Assembly (NCBI RefSeq): GCF_003054225.1
Contig: NZ_QBKQ01000001.1
Span: 496,001 to 560,000 of the forward strand
Length of the DNA stretch: 64,000 bases
Source: Christiangramia gaetbulicola
GTDB lineage: Bacteria; Bacteroidota; Bacteroidia; Flavobacteriales; Flavobacteriaceae
Direction: 5' to 3'
How positions within the stretch are numbered: position 1 is the stretch's first letter; each line of letters starts with the position of its first letter. Positions 19,430-28,386 of the stretch are shown here, in pieces. The position numbers were made by a program, and so were the translations under genes. The notes beneath the pieces were generated by a model. It had not been told where the DNA came from. It saw only the letters and a list, made by a program, of their open reading frames with translations, and ran no database searches.

Positions 19430-20554
19430 TTAAGCAAATGAATTCAGAGCTTTATGATCATTTGCTTTTTTTCGTAAAAAACCGAATAAAGCAACGATTA
19501 AAATAGCAATCAAAAGCATGGCCAGAATCAAAAGATTATGTTTCAGATAATGACTCAAAACAATAAAACTTGTTATGACCAGAACATTTAAAATTGCCAG
19601 ACTAAAACTGGCTTTAAAATGAGACAGTCCAAGGTCTAGCAAAATATGATGTATATGGTTTCTATCTGCCTCAAAGGGACTTCTACCATCAAGGATCCTC
19701 AATATCATAACCCTTACAGTATCGAATAGCGGTAGGAATAAAACAGATGCCAGATAGACCAGCCTGGCGTTATTAAGGTAGGTCACTTTAGAATCGAATG
19801 GTAAAGCAATGATCTTTAAGGTGAGGCAGGCGATCACCAGCCCTATAATAAGAGAGCCTGAATCCCCCATAAAGATCTTATTTTTTCCCCGGGAAAAATT
19901 AAATCTTAAATAGGCGAAAAGAATTCCTGCCACGCAAATACTTATCAAAACAAAATAAGGATTTCCAGATTGATAGAAGGCCAGAGCAAAGGCGAGGGTG
20001 ATCACGATACCGGCCATGGAAGCCAGTCCATCTATCCCATCAATAAGGTTAAAGGCATTAATAACGGCTACCACTATAAAAGCGCTTATAAAATATCCTA
20101 CCGTATCTGGTATCTCATAGAATCCCAAAAATCCGTGCAAACTGGTTAATTGTAATTCCGGTGAAAAGACCAGAAAAAAAGCAGCACTTAATTGTCCAAA
20201 GAGCTTAACCCTGGCTGTAGAAATAACCAGGTCATCTTTAAGTCCAACCATAAACAACAAAGTGGCGGCGACAATAAGATGATTGCCGGTAAAAGTAGTC
20301 TTTACACTTTGGAGCATGGAGATGATCAATACCAGCACGATAAAAAAGGCCACTCCTCCAAAATTGGGAGTCTCTAAGGTATGAGAACTACGCTCATTGA
20401 CCGATTTCATCAAGTTCTTCTCTTTAGATACCCAGAGAACTTTAGGTATAAAGTACCAGGTCGCGCAAAAAGCAATACCAAAAACACAAAAAACAAAGAA
20501 CAGGTAATTACTGCGAAATAATCCCAGGATTACCTCATGGTCTAGAATATTCAT
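19430..20554 (-). CDS. WecA/MraY-family initiating sugar-phosphate transferase
   Basis: A 374-residue membrane enzyme with about 11 hydrophobic segments. It has the family motifs: the conserved Asp pair in the MVGLKDDL loop (about 103-110), the NLIDGIDGLA loop (about 167-176) and MGDSGSL (about 229-235). It would move a sugar-1-phosphate, probably HexNAc-1-P, from UDP to undecaprenyl phosphate and so start each repeat unit. The segment ANFGGVAFF... near the N-terminus also fits. It lies between wza and wecB. Confidence 0.92.
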   Translation of the reverse strand: MNILDHEVILGLFRSNYLFFVFCVFGIAFCATWYFIPKVLWVSKEKNLMKSVNERSSHTLETPNFGGVAFFIVLVLIISMLQSVKTTFTGNHLIVAATLLFMVGLKDDLVISTARVKLFGQLSAAFFLVFSPELQLTSLHGFLGFYEIPDTVGYFISAFIVVAVINAFNLIDGIDGLASMAGIVITLAFALAFYQSGNPYFVLISICVAGILFAYLRFNFSRGKNKIFMGDSGSLIIGLVIACLTLKIIALPFDSKVTYLNNARLVYLASVLFLPLFDTVRVMILRILDGRSPFEADRNHIHHILLDLGLSHFKASFSLAILNVLVITSFIVLSHYLKHNLLILAMLLIAILIVALFGFLRKKANDHKALNSFA

Positions 20555-20612
20555 TTAAAAAAGTAGATTAGGTTAATATTGAAAAAACCTACTGGTAGGG
20601 CAATAAGTATAA

Positions 20613-21728
20613 TTATACTTGAATTCCAGAATTGGAATATAAATTTAATAGTCTTTCTATAATTCTTTCAGATGTTTTACCATCCCAGAGTGGAATCTCG
20701 CCACCTTTTTTCCATTCCCCGGCCATCAATTTATCCAGGTAAGGTTTGAGTCTTTTTGGATCGGTTCCCACCAGCTCATTAGTTCCCATAGTAATGGTTT
20801 CCGGGCGCTCTGTATTATCTCTTAAAGTAAGGCAAGGCACCCCCATCACTGTGGTTTCTTCGGTAATCCCTCCAGAATCAGTTATTACCGCTTTGGCATT
20901 CTTTACAATAAAGTTGAATTCAAGATAGGAAAGAGGCTCTACATAGTGCAGTCTTTCATGCTCTATTCCAAGGTTCTGCAAGATCTTTGCCGTTCTGGGA
21001 TGAACAGGAAATATAACCGGAAGATATCCCGTTCCGTCTATGATCGCCTGCATCATGTCCTTCAACTTTTCCTCTTCATCTACATTTGCAGGACGGTGGA
21101 GGGTAAGGACGAAATATTCTTTTTCCCTTAATTTTCCCCCATTGATCCTGATGTCAGGATCAATGAATTTCTCCATATTGGCTAGTAGGGTGTCGATCAT
21201 GGTATTTCCTACAAAATGCACCCTGTCTTCGTCAATTCCTGCTTTCCGAAGATTCTCATTGGCAATCTCTGAAGTGGTAAAAAAATGATCGGTTATTGAA
21301 TCGGTGACCATTCGATTGATCTCTTCAGGCATACTAAGGTCACCTGACCTAATTCCCGCCTCCACATGAACTACTTCAGTATTCAGCTTTTTAGCAGTTA
21401 TACTGCATGCCATCGTTGAAGTAACGTCTCCCACTACCAAAACAACATCTGCAGGATTTTCAATTAGTTCCTTTTCAAACCTTATCATGATATTGGCGGT
21501 TTGCTCTGCCTGGCTTCCTCCGCCAGCCTCAAGATTAGAATGAGGTTCGGGAATACCAAGTTGGTCAAAAAAACTTCCAGACATTTTTTTGTCGTAATGC
21601 TGGCCCGTATGTACCAATCGAAATTCTATTTCCTCTCCATCCGACTTAGCTTTTTGTATCGCTTCGATAATAGGCGCGATCTTCATAAAATTTGGCCGAG
21701 CTCCAGCAATAATTGTTATTTTAAGCAT
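20613..21728 (-). CDS. wecB: Non-hydrolysing UDP-N-acetylglucosamine 2-epimerase
   Basis: A 371-residue enzyme making UDP-ManNAc from UDP-GlcNAc. Motifs include GARPNFMKIAPI at the N-terminus, VHTGQHYDKKMS (about 39-50), VVGDVTSTMAC, HVEAGIRSGD, TLHRPANVD and, near the C-terminus, ITDSGGITEET. All agree with the active enzyme. The product is the usual acceptor-sugar donor for the WecG/TagA-type transferase encoded next to it. Confidence 0.95.
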   Translation of the reverse strand: MLKITIIAGARPNFMKIAPIIEAIQKAKSDGEEIEFRLVHTGQHYDKKMSGSFFDQLGIPEPHSNLEAGGGSQAEQTANIMIRFEKELIENPADVVLVVGDVTSTMACSITAKKLNTEVVHVEAGIRSGDLSMPEEINRMVTDSITDHFFTTSEIANENLRKAGIDEDRVHFVGNTMIDTLLANMEKFIDPDIRINGGKLREKEYFVLTLHRPANVDEEEKLKDMMQAIIDGTGYLPVIFPVHPRTAKILQNLGIEHERLHYVEPLSYLEFNFIVKNAKAVITDSGGITEETTVMGVPCLTLRDNTERPETITMGTNELVGTDPKRLKPYLDKLMAGEWKKGGEIPLWDGKTSERIIERLLNLYSNSGIQV

Positions 21729-21746
21729 ATATTATATTTAAAGAAC

Positions 21747-21772
21747 GTCATGCTGAACTTGTTTCAGCATCT
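21747..21772. repeat. Short REP-like palindrome between wecB and the WecG-like gene
   Basis: A stem ATGCTGAA / TTCAGCAT (21750-21757 and 21763-21770, loop CTTGT) preceded by GTC. The GTCATGCTGAAC...TTTCAGCATCT form is a common dispersed repeat in Flavobacteria. It fills most of the 50-bp gap between the two genes. Confidence 0.7.
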
Positions 21773-21778
21773 AATTAT

Positions 21779-22498
21779 TTAAAACTTATTCATCTTTAAC
21801 AAATACAAAAACCTTACTAGATGTATTTGCCTCTTAATTCGGGAAGGCTGCTTAACAAGTCGATAAGCCCATTCCAAATTATTCTTTACCCACCAATCTG
21901 GAGCTCTCTCAACATTTCCAGTAAAGACATCAAAACTTCCTCCTAAACCCTGATATAATGCTGGATGTAATTTCTGCATCTCTTCCATTAGTAACTCCTG
22001 TTTAGGTGATCCCATAGCCACGAAAACAACATCAGGTTTTTTCAGAAGAATATCCTTGATCAGTTCTTGTCTTTCTTCTTCAGATTTAATATAACCATTG
22101 CGAAAATTAACAATTTTAATACCTGCAAATTGCCTTTTAAGCTCACTAACAGTCTCTTGTATGATTTCTTGTTTCCCTCCTACCAGGTAAAAGGTTTTCT
22201 CTTTATGAAAGGTTTTAATGATATCTAACCAAAGTTCGCAACCGGGTATCTTAACCACATCTTTCACTCCCTTTTGTTTCAATGCCATCACCGCACCAAT
22301 TCCGTCTGGATAACCAAGGTTCCGGTTTATAATATCCCTTGAGGTATCTGTAGCATGAAGGATTTTTTCCGCATTGACTGCAACTAGGATCTTTTTTCCT
22401 TTTGCAGCAAATTCTATTAGTGAATCTCTTGATTCTGGAGCAAAGGTTTGTACCCCGTTAAGTATTTGCGATTGCATTTTGTAATTTTTGCTCTTCAA
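21779..22498 (-). CDS. WecG/TagA/CpsF-family glycosyltransferase
   Basis: A 239-residue GT26 enzyme. Conserved parts include VNAEKILHA (about 38-46), the GYPDGIGAV loop (about 63-71), FYLVGGKQEI, VFVAMGSPKQELLM and QGLGGSFDVFTG, then RAPDWWVKNNLEWAYRL at the C-terminus. These enzymes add ManNAc(A) from UDP to the lipid-linked first sugar, which fits wecB just downstream. The start overlaps the end of the upstream gene by 41 bp. Confidence 0.93.
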   Translation of the reverse strand: MKSKNYKMQSQILNGVQTFAPESRDSLIEFAAKGKKILVAVNAEKILHATDTSRDIINRNLGYPDGIGAVMALKQKGVKDVVKIPGCELWLDIIKTFHKEKTFYLVGGKQEIIQETVSELKRQFAGIKIVNFRNGYIKSEEERQELIKDILLKKPDVVFVAMGSPKQELLMEEMQKLHPALYQGLGGSFDVFTGNVERAPDWWVKNNLEWAYRLVKQPSRIKRQIHLVRFLYLLKMNKF

Positions 22499-23702
22499 GT
22501 AAATAATGGCTCATTGCATTGAACATAAAGGCATTGCTCCACCTCATATAAGAAATCTTCGAACTGACACCTTTTTTCAACTGGTAGTAAAAATATCCTC
22601 TTTTATCCTGCATATATTGAATAGACCAATTAAGAACCTTTGCAGAAAGCTGCTTGCACTCATCGAACTTATTCAGTTTTGATAGTGTCACAAAAAGTTG
22701 GGCAGGACAGTGAATATCTATAGGATATTTCTTGTCGTGATAATATTTTGGAGTTCCATCCCCCTCAAAAAAATTATTTATATAAAAATTAAATCCTTTT
22801 TTAATATTCTCTTTAAAAGAAGTATCTCCAGTATTTTCCTGGTAATATTGAATAGCCTCGAGGTTATAGCCCGTATGGAAGCTATCTATCCAGGATTGAA
22901 CAGGCAGTAAACCATAAACCCAGGAGCCATCTTCTTTTTGACCTTCACAGGCGGCCAGAACAGATAACCTAGCTAAATCTTTATATTCTTCCTTCGAGGT
23001 ATACTTATAGCAAATACTTAGCAGCTTAGCACCAAGCAATGATGCATTATAAACGGTATTATTACCATTAAGTGGACTATAAGAAAATAATATACCTTCA
23101 TTATGCCTGGTCCTATTTAGGTCATTTACTATAAAATTAGCAGATGATAAGGCAGTTTCCAGATATCTTTTATCCTTTGTAATCTCAAAAGCTTCGAACA
23201 ATGCCGAGGAACAAAAAGTAGTTGCTACAACGGTTGGTGTCTCTTTCGGAAATAAGAACAATCTTCTGGCCTGCCAATCGAAATTATATCCCCAGCAAGC
23301 ACCAGAATAATTCTTGTTTTGTAATTTAAGTAATAGGTTAGAAAGATAATTTACCTTCTTGAGTATTTCCTCCTTTTTTCCAAACCTAGTATTCCCGGTT
23401 TTAGCTATTCTATAAAGATTACAATAACCACTTAAGAATAATCCTATACCTTTCGAATTATATTCCTTGGGAACCAATAGGAATTTGCGAAAATTAATTG
23501 GACTTCTTTTAAAACCCTGTATCCATGCTAACCTGGCAAGGTCCCAGTTTTGGAGACCCGTAGCATTAAACACCATAGAATTTAAGCCGTCATAAGGATC
23601 CCAGCCTTTAAACTCTTCTGTTTCGCAGTAATTCTTTAAATCGATAAAAGAGGCTATATTCTTAGATTTCAACTTGTGCTCCTGCATTTTTAATTGATTC
23701 AA
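22458..23702 (-). CDS. Polysaccharide-locus (alpha/alpha)-barrel-like protein, function unknown
   Basis: A 414-residue soluble protein, all-alpha by appearance, with repeated Trp/Tyr/Gly-rich helix-turn segments (ACWGYNFDWQAR near 160, DGSWVYGLLPVQSWIDSFHTGYNLEAIQYY near 280, YMRWSNAFMFNAMSHYL at the end). This resembles six-hairpin glycosidase or epimerase barrels. Similar proteins are common in Bacteroidetes polysaccharide loci and, as far as I recall, have been given an unlikely heme-biosynthesis name in some annotations. The start overlaps the preceding gene by 41 bp. Whether it acts on a sugar is not shown. Confidence 0.75.
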   Translation of the reverse strand: MNQLKMQEHKLKSKNIASFIDLKNYCETEEFKGWDPYDGLNSMVFNATGLQNWDLARLAWIQGFKRSPINFRKFLLVPKEYNSKGIGLFLSGYCNLYRIAKTGNTRFGKKEEILKKVNYLSNLLLKLQNKNYSGACWGYNFDWQARRLFLFPKETPTVVATTFCSSALFEAFEITKDKRYLETALSSANFIVNDLNRTRHNEGILFSYSPLNGNNTVYNASLLGAKLLSICYKYTSKEEYKDLARLSVLAACEGQKEDGSWVYGLLPVQSWIDSFHTGYNLEAIQYYQENTGDTSFKENIKKGFNFYINNFFEGDGTPKYYHDKKYPIDIHCPAQLFVTLSKLNKFDECKQLSAKVLNWSIQYMQDKRGYFYYQLKKGVSSKISYMRWSNAFMFNAMSHYLLEEQKLQNAIANT

Positions 23703-25800
23703 GAACTTTAAAACTCGCTTTGGTTACGGCATATAAATCTTCAAAGGGAATAGGAGAAGATCCATCTTCAATTAGATGATCCATAAAACTCTCAACCATT
23801 TCTTTTTGTCCCTTATTCTGATTTAAAAGCTTTTTCTTTGACGGTTTTCCCTTACCATATATTTTCAATTCTTTAAAATCATTGATCACAGCAGTTGTGC
23901 CCGATGAGAATATTTCAATGTACTCCTTTGGAAGCTCCTTAGCACCATTGGCGTAGTAAGCTACTATCCCAGTCGAGCCATTTTCAAATTGAATTAAAAT
24001 ATTTACGGTATCATTTAATCCCTGTTGGTCTGGAAGCGCATTAGCAGAAAGCTTTACAGGCTTACTTCCATTAATAAAGGTAAGATAATCTATAAAGTGA
24101 CATGCTTCCCCAATTATTCTACCGCCACCAATTTCCATATCCTGTATCCAAGTATCCTTAGGAATTGCACCAGCATTAATTCTATAGATCATAGACATTG
24201 GGCCGTCTCCAACCTCATTTTTTAAAGCCTTACTAAAAGGCGCGAATCTCCTGTTCACACCCATCATTATAGCTTTTCCAGATCTTACCTGCTCCTGCTT
24301 TATTTCATCAAGTTCTTCCTGATTTAGGCATAATGGTTTTTCAACAAAAATGTTTTTGTCTGATCTTAATCCCTTAAGTACATAAGAACCATGAGAGTCA
24401 TGCCGGGTAGCTACAAATAAAGTATTTGTTTTGATATCGAGCACATCCTCCTCTCTGGAAGCGCAGAATTCAAAATTGAATTTTTCCGCAACTCTTTTAG
24501 ATGTTGTACCATTATTAGTAAGCACTCCAATACGTTGAACCTCTTTAGTCGCTGGGAGATTTGGCAATAAATTACCCTGGGCATAACTGCCGGCTCCAAT
24601 AAATGATATATTGATCTTTCCTGTTGGTTTTTTAGAGTTCGTTAGAACAGGTTCCTTTAGTTGTTCATTTCCAATATTATATTTTAAAGCTAATCCAATA
24701 AAAGGTTCTGTTTTTTTGACTACTAAGTCAAAAGCCTTAGGGGCGTCCTCGAAATCAAATTCGTGTGTTGTGAGGTAATCGATGTTGATCCTTTCCGCAT
24801 TCAGTAAATGCTGAAAAGCTTCCATATTTCGCTTTTCGGTCCATCTTACAAATGCGACAGGATAATCCTGGCCTTTTTCCTCGTAATCCAGGTCATATCT
24901 TCCCGGTCCATAGGAACATGCCATTTTTAATTCCAATTCTTTTCGGTAATAATAAGGATCACGATCAAAACCGGTAGGCACAGCTCCAAGGACTACTACT
25001 TTTCCTTTTTTTCTGGCTATAGCCCCAGCGAAATTCACCGGGTCTAAACTTGAAGTTGCAGCCGCGATTACAACCGCATCAGCTCCTATCCCATTTGTAG
25101 CATTCAAGATTTTATCTTCAATGCCTCCCGTGTTCCGGCTAAAACCGTGATCAACTGCACCATTTTTAATTGCTAAATCGACAGCAGCATCTGAAATATC
25201 AACCCCGATAACATTTACACCGGAGGCTTTTAGAATAAGGCATGCTAATTGGCCTAACAATCCTAAACCAATGACCACACAACTTTCTCCCAGCCGGAGA
25301 TCTGCCTGCCGGACTCCCTGCATGGAAATTGCTCCAAGCGTATTGTAGGCTGCGTTTTTTAAATTAGATTTTTCCTGTAGCTTTACACAAAGGTTTACCG
25401 GCACGGAAACAATTTCGGCATGATTTGCATAGCCGGCTCCGGCACAAGCCACCTTGTCTCCCACTTTAAATTCAGAAACTCCCTCTCCTACTTCTACCAC
25501 TTCACCAGCACTACTATACCCAAGTGGTGAGTAAGCATCCAGTTTTTTTGTAACCGCTCTGTAAGTTTGTACTGGTCCTTGCTTTTTTAAAACATCCAGC
25601 ACTTGTTTTACCTGCTGTGGTCTTTCTTTTGCCTTTCCAATCAGACTTTTTCTTGCAGCCTGAACGGTAGAACCTTCTGTTCCTGCACTAATAAGTGAAT
25701 AATGATTTTTTACTATAACCATTCCTTTGCCTACCTGAGGATATGGCACTTCTTGTATCATCATCTCACCAGATCCAAGTTTTTGTGTAAGCTGTTGCAT
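23662..25800 (-). CDS. Bi-domain oxidoreductase: zinc-type alcohol dehydrogenase fused to Gfo/Idh/MocA
   Basis: A 712-residue fusion. Residues 1-350 are a medium-chain dehydrogenase (GYSSAGEVVEVGEGV near 85-100; nucleotide-binding GLGLLGQLACLILKASG near 178; GADAVVIAAAT). Residues 370-712 are a Gfo/Idh/MocA enzyme (SFIGAGSYAQGNLLPNL, EKPLC near 490). Such fusions are frequent in surface polysaccharide loci and probably change a nucleotide sugar or bound sugar with NAD(P); the substrate is unknown. It sits with the alpha-barrel protein and the CoA-ligase-like protein, a grouping seen in other Bacteroidetes loci. Confidence 0.9.
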   Translation of the reverse strand: MQQLTQKLGSGEMMIQEVPYPQVGKGMVIVKNHYSLISAGTEGSTVQAARKSLIGKAKERPQQVKQVLDVLKKQGPVQTYRAVTKKLDAYSPLGYSSAGEVVEVGEGVSEFKVGDKVACAGAGYANHAEIVSVPVNLCVKLQEKSNLKNAAYNTLGAISMQGVRQADLRLGESCVVIGLGLLGQLACLILKASGVNVIGVDISDAAVDLAIKNGAVDHGFSRNTGGIEDKILNATNGIGADAVVIAAATSSLDPVNFAGAIARKKGKVVVLGAVPTGFDRDPYYYRKELELKMACSYGPGRYDLDYEEKGQDYPVAFVRWTEKRNMEAFQHLLNAERINIDYLTTHEFDFEDAPKAFDLVVKKTEPFIGLALKYNIGNEQLKEPVLTNSKKPTGKINISFIGAGSYAQGNLLPNLPATKEVQRIGVLTNNGTTSKRVAEKFNFEFCASREEDVLDIKTNTLFVATRHDSHGSYVLKGLRSDKNIFVEKPLCLNQEELDEIKQEQVRSGKAIMMGVNRRFAPFSKALKNEVGDGPMSMIYRINAGAIPKDTWIQDMEIGGGRIIGEACHFIDYLTFINGSKPVKLSANALPDQQGLNDTVNILIQFENGSTGIVAYYANGAKELPKEYIEIFSSGTTAVINDFKELKIYGKGKPSKKKLLNQNKGQKEMVESFMDHLIEDGSSPIPFEDLYAVTKASFKVLESIKNAGAQVEI

Positions 25801-25803
25801 TTA

Positions 25804-27021
25804 TTATATATCTAAGTGTTGGATAAAATATTTTAACTTTCCCGATTTTGTTTTCGGAATATACTTTGTGGAGTTAATATCTATTTTAAAATTATCAAAC
25901 CTCTCAATCAAAATATTTTTTAGTATTTGATCATTGCAATTTTCCGAAGGAACATATAAAACATTTAGAATGCCCTTTTCTGACTGCGTGAATTGTATGC
26001 TTTCGATATAACTCCAAAAATTACCATGTATGCCAAATAAGTATGGACCAAATGCTTTTTTTTGACCTTGATTATCTAATACATATTCCTGCTTTCTCCC
26101 AATTATTTCATTTACTTTGAAGTACGAATCATCGCCACAGGTTCGTACTGATTTAGTAGCGTAGTCTTCGGTTATATAATTCTTGAATTGAGTACCATAT
26201 TTATTAAGTGAGGTCGCAATTAACATGTGCTCATCATTTCGATCCTTATCTTCCATCAGGTTAACTTTTCCATAAGTAGGATAAAAATGAAATTCTTCGC
26301 AATTCCAGCAAAACCTGGCCAGAATAGCATATTCGCTATGGCCATACCAGTGAGCTATCGGAATACTAAAGGTTTTCATAATCCACTTCATCTGACTAAT
26401 CGGAAATGTTTCCGAGCCCGCCATAATACCTTTAATGGGAAAAATTTTAAACATTTTCTCTCCAAAGAAATTAATTAACGACATCAACGAACTAGGATAA
26501 ACGTGCAGAAAGGATGGATTTTCGTAGAAAAGCTGTTGTAAATAAATTTTATTTTTAGGGATAAAAAAGTCTTGAGAAATAATAAGTGCATTTTCAAACC
26601 AATTGTATTGAATACCATTTTGAGGTATATTACCTCTAACAACTATTCGAAAATCAAATGGATTGTACCCAATGGTTTTCCAAATATCATATATATATGC
26701 TCTCTCCTTTTGGCGAGCAAAAATTAAATCTTGATAAAAAATAAATGGTTTACCACTTGTCCCTCCTGTACTAACCTGTTTTATTGGTACTAGAGGATGC
26801 TTTTTTAGAAAATACAGAAAGTCATTTTTAATATCATTTTTGGAAATTAATTGCTTCTCTGATATGTTTAAATTTTGGTAGTCATCAATTCTATAAATAT
26901 CCCACTTTTTTGACTTTCTTATTTTATCCACGTGAATCAAATAAGCAGGACCTAATATTAACTGTTTAATCCATTTCAGGAGATTTAACTGATTAACTAT
27001 ATAAGTAAACCTACTTTTCAT
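25804..27021 (-). CDS. PaaK/CapK-like adenylate-forming protein
   Basis: A 405-residue protein with the adenylation motif STGGTSGKPFIF near 92-103, SEFTFPI-like AGSETFPISQMKW near 215-228, GHSEYA, and a C-terminal lysine-rich end (PKTKSGKLKYF) like other ANL enzymes. In polysaccharide loci CapK-like proteins are thought to activate an acid for transfer to, or modification of, the sugar chain. It starts 10 bp inside the end of the preceding glycosyltransferase gene. Confidence 0.85.
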   Translation of the reverse strand: MKSRFTYIVNQLNLLKWIKQLILGPAYLIHVDKIRKSKKWDIYRIDDYQNLNISEKQLISKNDIKNDFLYFLKKHPLVPIKQVSTGGTSGKPFIFYQDLIFARQKERAYIYDIWKTIGYNPFDFRIVVRGNIPQNGIQYNWFENALIISQDFFIPKNKIYLQQLFYENPSFLHVYPSSLMSLINFFGEKMFKIFPIKGIMAGSETFPISQMKWIMKTFSIPIAHWYGHSEYAILARFCWNCEEFHFYPTYGKVNLMEDKDRNDEHMLIATSLNKYGTQFKNYITEDYATKSVRTCGDDSYFKVNEIIGRKQEYVLDNQGQKKAFGPYLFGIHGNFWSYIESIQFTQSEKGILNVLYVPSENCNDQILKNILIERFDNFKIDINSTKYIPKTKSGKLKYFIQHLDI

Positions 27022-28195
27022 CCAATAAACGACTATATAACTTTTCTATCAATTTAAAGTTCACTTCCTCTGTATATTTTTTATTAAACTCCCTCAAGCT
27101 ATTCCCCCCTAATCTTTTTCTATAACTTCTATCAGTTATTAAAGATTCAGCACCATCTAAAAAGCTTTGGAGATTGTTAATATTATAAATGATGCCATTA
27201 ACACCATTTTCTATTAACTCATTCCTAGGCCCAAGATTAGATGCTAAAACGGGGACACCCTGTGACATGGCCTCAAGAATTGTGATAGGCATACCTTCAT
27301 ACAAAGTCGAAGGGAAAACCATAAATGAACTTTCCCGTAGAAATTTCTTCACTTTAAGATTATCCATTTCTCCCATAAAGATAATGTTGGGGTTACTGCT
27401 AGCTAGAGATTTTGCACGTACTCCTAACGGTCCAGCGCCTATTATATAAAGAGGATAATCAATGTTTGTCCACATTTTTATTAGCTGTAATATTCCTTTT
27501 TCGAAGGACAACCTCCCAATGAAAACTGCTCTTTCTTTTTTTATTTCTTCATACCTCTCAATGGCGGAATTATCTATAAAGTTAGGTTTGACTCTAATTT
27601 TATTTATAGGTACTCCAGTTTGTGATAATTTATTCTTAGCAAACTTTGAAAGAACAATGTAGTTATCAACTAAATCTATAAGTTGATTCAATTCATCCTT
27701 TGTTTTCGTGTAAAGTCTATATTGTAGGCTACTCTTCAAAATTGAACCTTGCGAACAGCGGTGCAAAATAACATTAACCGGACTTTTGGTAACACATTTT
27801 TCACATGCTCGCCCTTTCCTATCCATAAAATTTCCACAAGGCACCATCAATCTGTAATTATGCAGTGTAAGGACAGTTTTTATACCTCTATCTTTAGCAG
27901 CTTGGAAAATAGAAGGAGTTAGAACGAACTTATAATTATGAACATGGAGAATATCAGGTTTAAATTCATCCATTATAAAACCAATTTCCTTTTTACTTTT
28001 TTCAGACCAATGGATGTTTTTAAATAATTTTAATTTTTTGTAATAATTAAAATCATCTATCTCTGAATTGCTTCTTTCATAAGTTTTAACCTTAACTCCG
28101 TTTTTTTCTAATAATTCTACTTCCGCTCTAAAAACCATAGCCTCTCCACCTACTGCAAAGTCGCCATAGTGATTATGGACAATTAAAATCTTCAT
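27011..28195 (-). CDS. Glycosyltransferase family 4 enzyme
   Basis: A 394-residue GT-B glycosyltransferase. The N-terminal glycine loop region is HNHYGDFAVGGEAMVFRAE; the donor-binding domain has FIGRLSFEKGILQLI (about 223-237) and the E-x7-E motif in EGMPITILEAMSQGVPVL (about 300-317). A CGNFMDRKGRACEKC segment near 125-137 has a cysteine cluster found in a subset of GT4 enzymes. Its sugar and linkage cannot be told from sequence. Confidence 0.92.
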   Translation of the reverse strand: MKILIVHNHYGDFAVGGEAMVFRAEVELLEKNGVKVKTYERSNSEIDDFNYYKKLKLFKNIHWSEKSKKEIGFIMDEFKPDILHVHNYKFVLTPSIFQAAKDRGIKTVLTLHNYRLMVPCGNFMDRKGRACEKCVTKSPVNVILHRCSQGSILKSSLQYRLYTKTKDELNQLIDLVDNYIVLSKFAKNKLSQTGVPINKIRVKPNFIDNSAIERYEEIKKERAVFIGRLSFEKGILQLIKMWTNIDYPLYIIGAGPLGVRAKSLASSNPNIIFMGEMDNLKVKKFLRESSFMVFPSTLYEGMPITILEAMSQGVPVLASNLGPRNELIENGVNGIIYNINNLQSFLDGAESLITDRSYRKRLGGNSLREFNKKYTEEVNFKLIEKLYSRLLDEK

Positions 28196-28249
28196 ACCAC
28201 TTCAAAATTTAGATTTGGAAATTGAACAAATGCTTTCATTTACAATAAT

Positions 28250-28386
28250 TCATTGTAATGGGTTCCAACTTATCTTTATATTAAACTTCTTTAAGGGTGA
28301 CTTTAGAAATGGTTTGATATAATCCCTAGACAACCATAATTCTAGCCAAATTTGGAAGAATAAGAATGAATTTAGTTTAGTTATTT
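28250..28386 (-). pseudogene. Possible decayed C-terminal gene fragment (asparagine-synthase-like?)
   Basis: The 181-bp gap between two glycosyltransferase genes contains about 45 open codons with no start. The translation has a plausible protein look, including FFQIWLELWLSRDYIKPFL and a stop at 28250-28252. The W-L-E-L-W-L pattern recalls the C-terminal end of asparagine synthases, which occur in other polysaccharide loci. The match is short, so this is only a suggestion of a lost gene. Confidence 0.3.
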
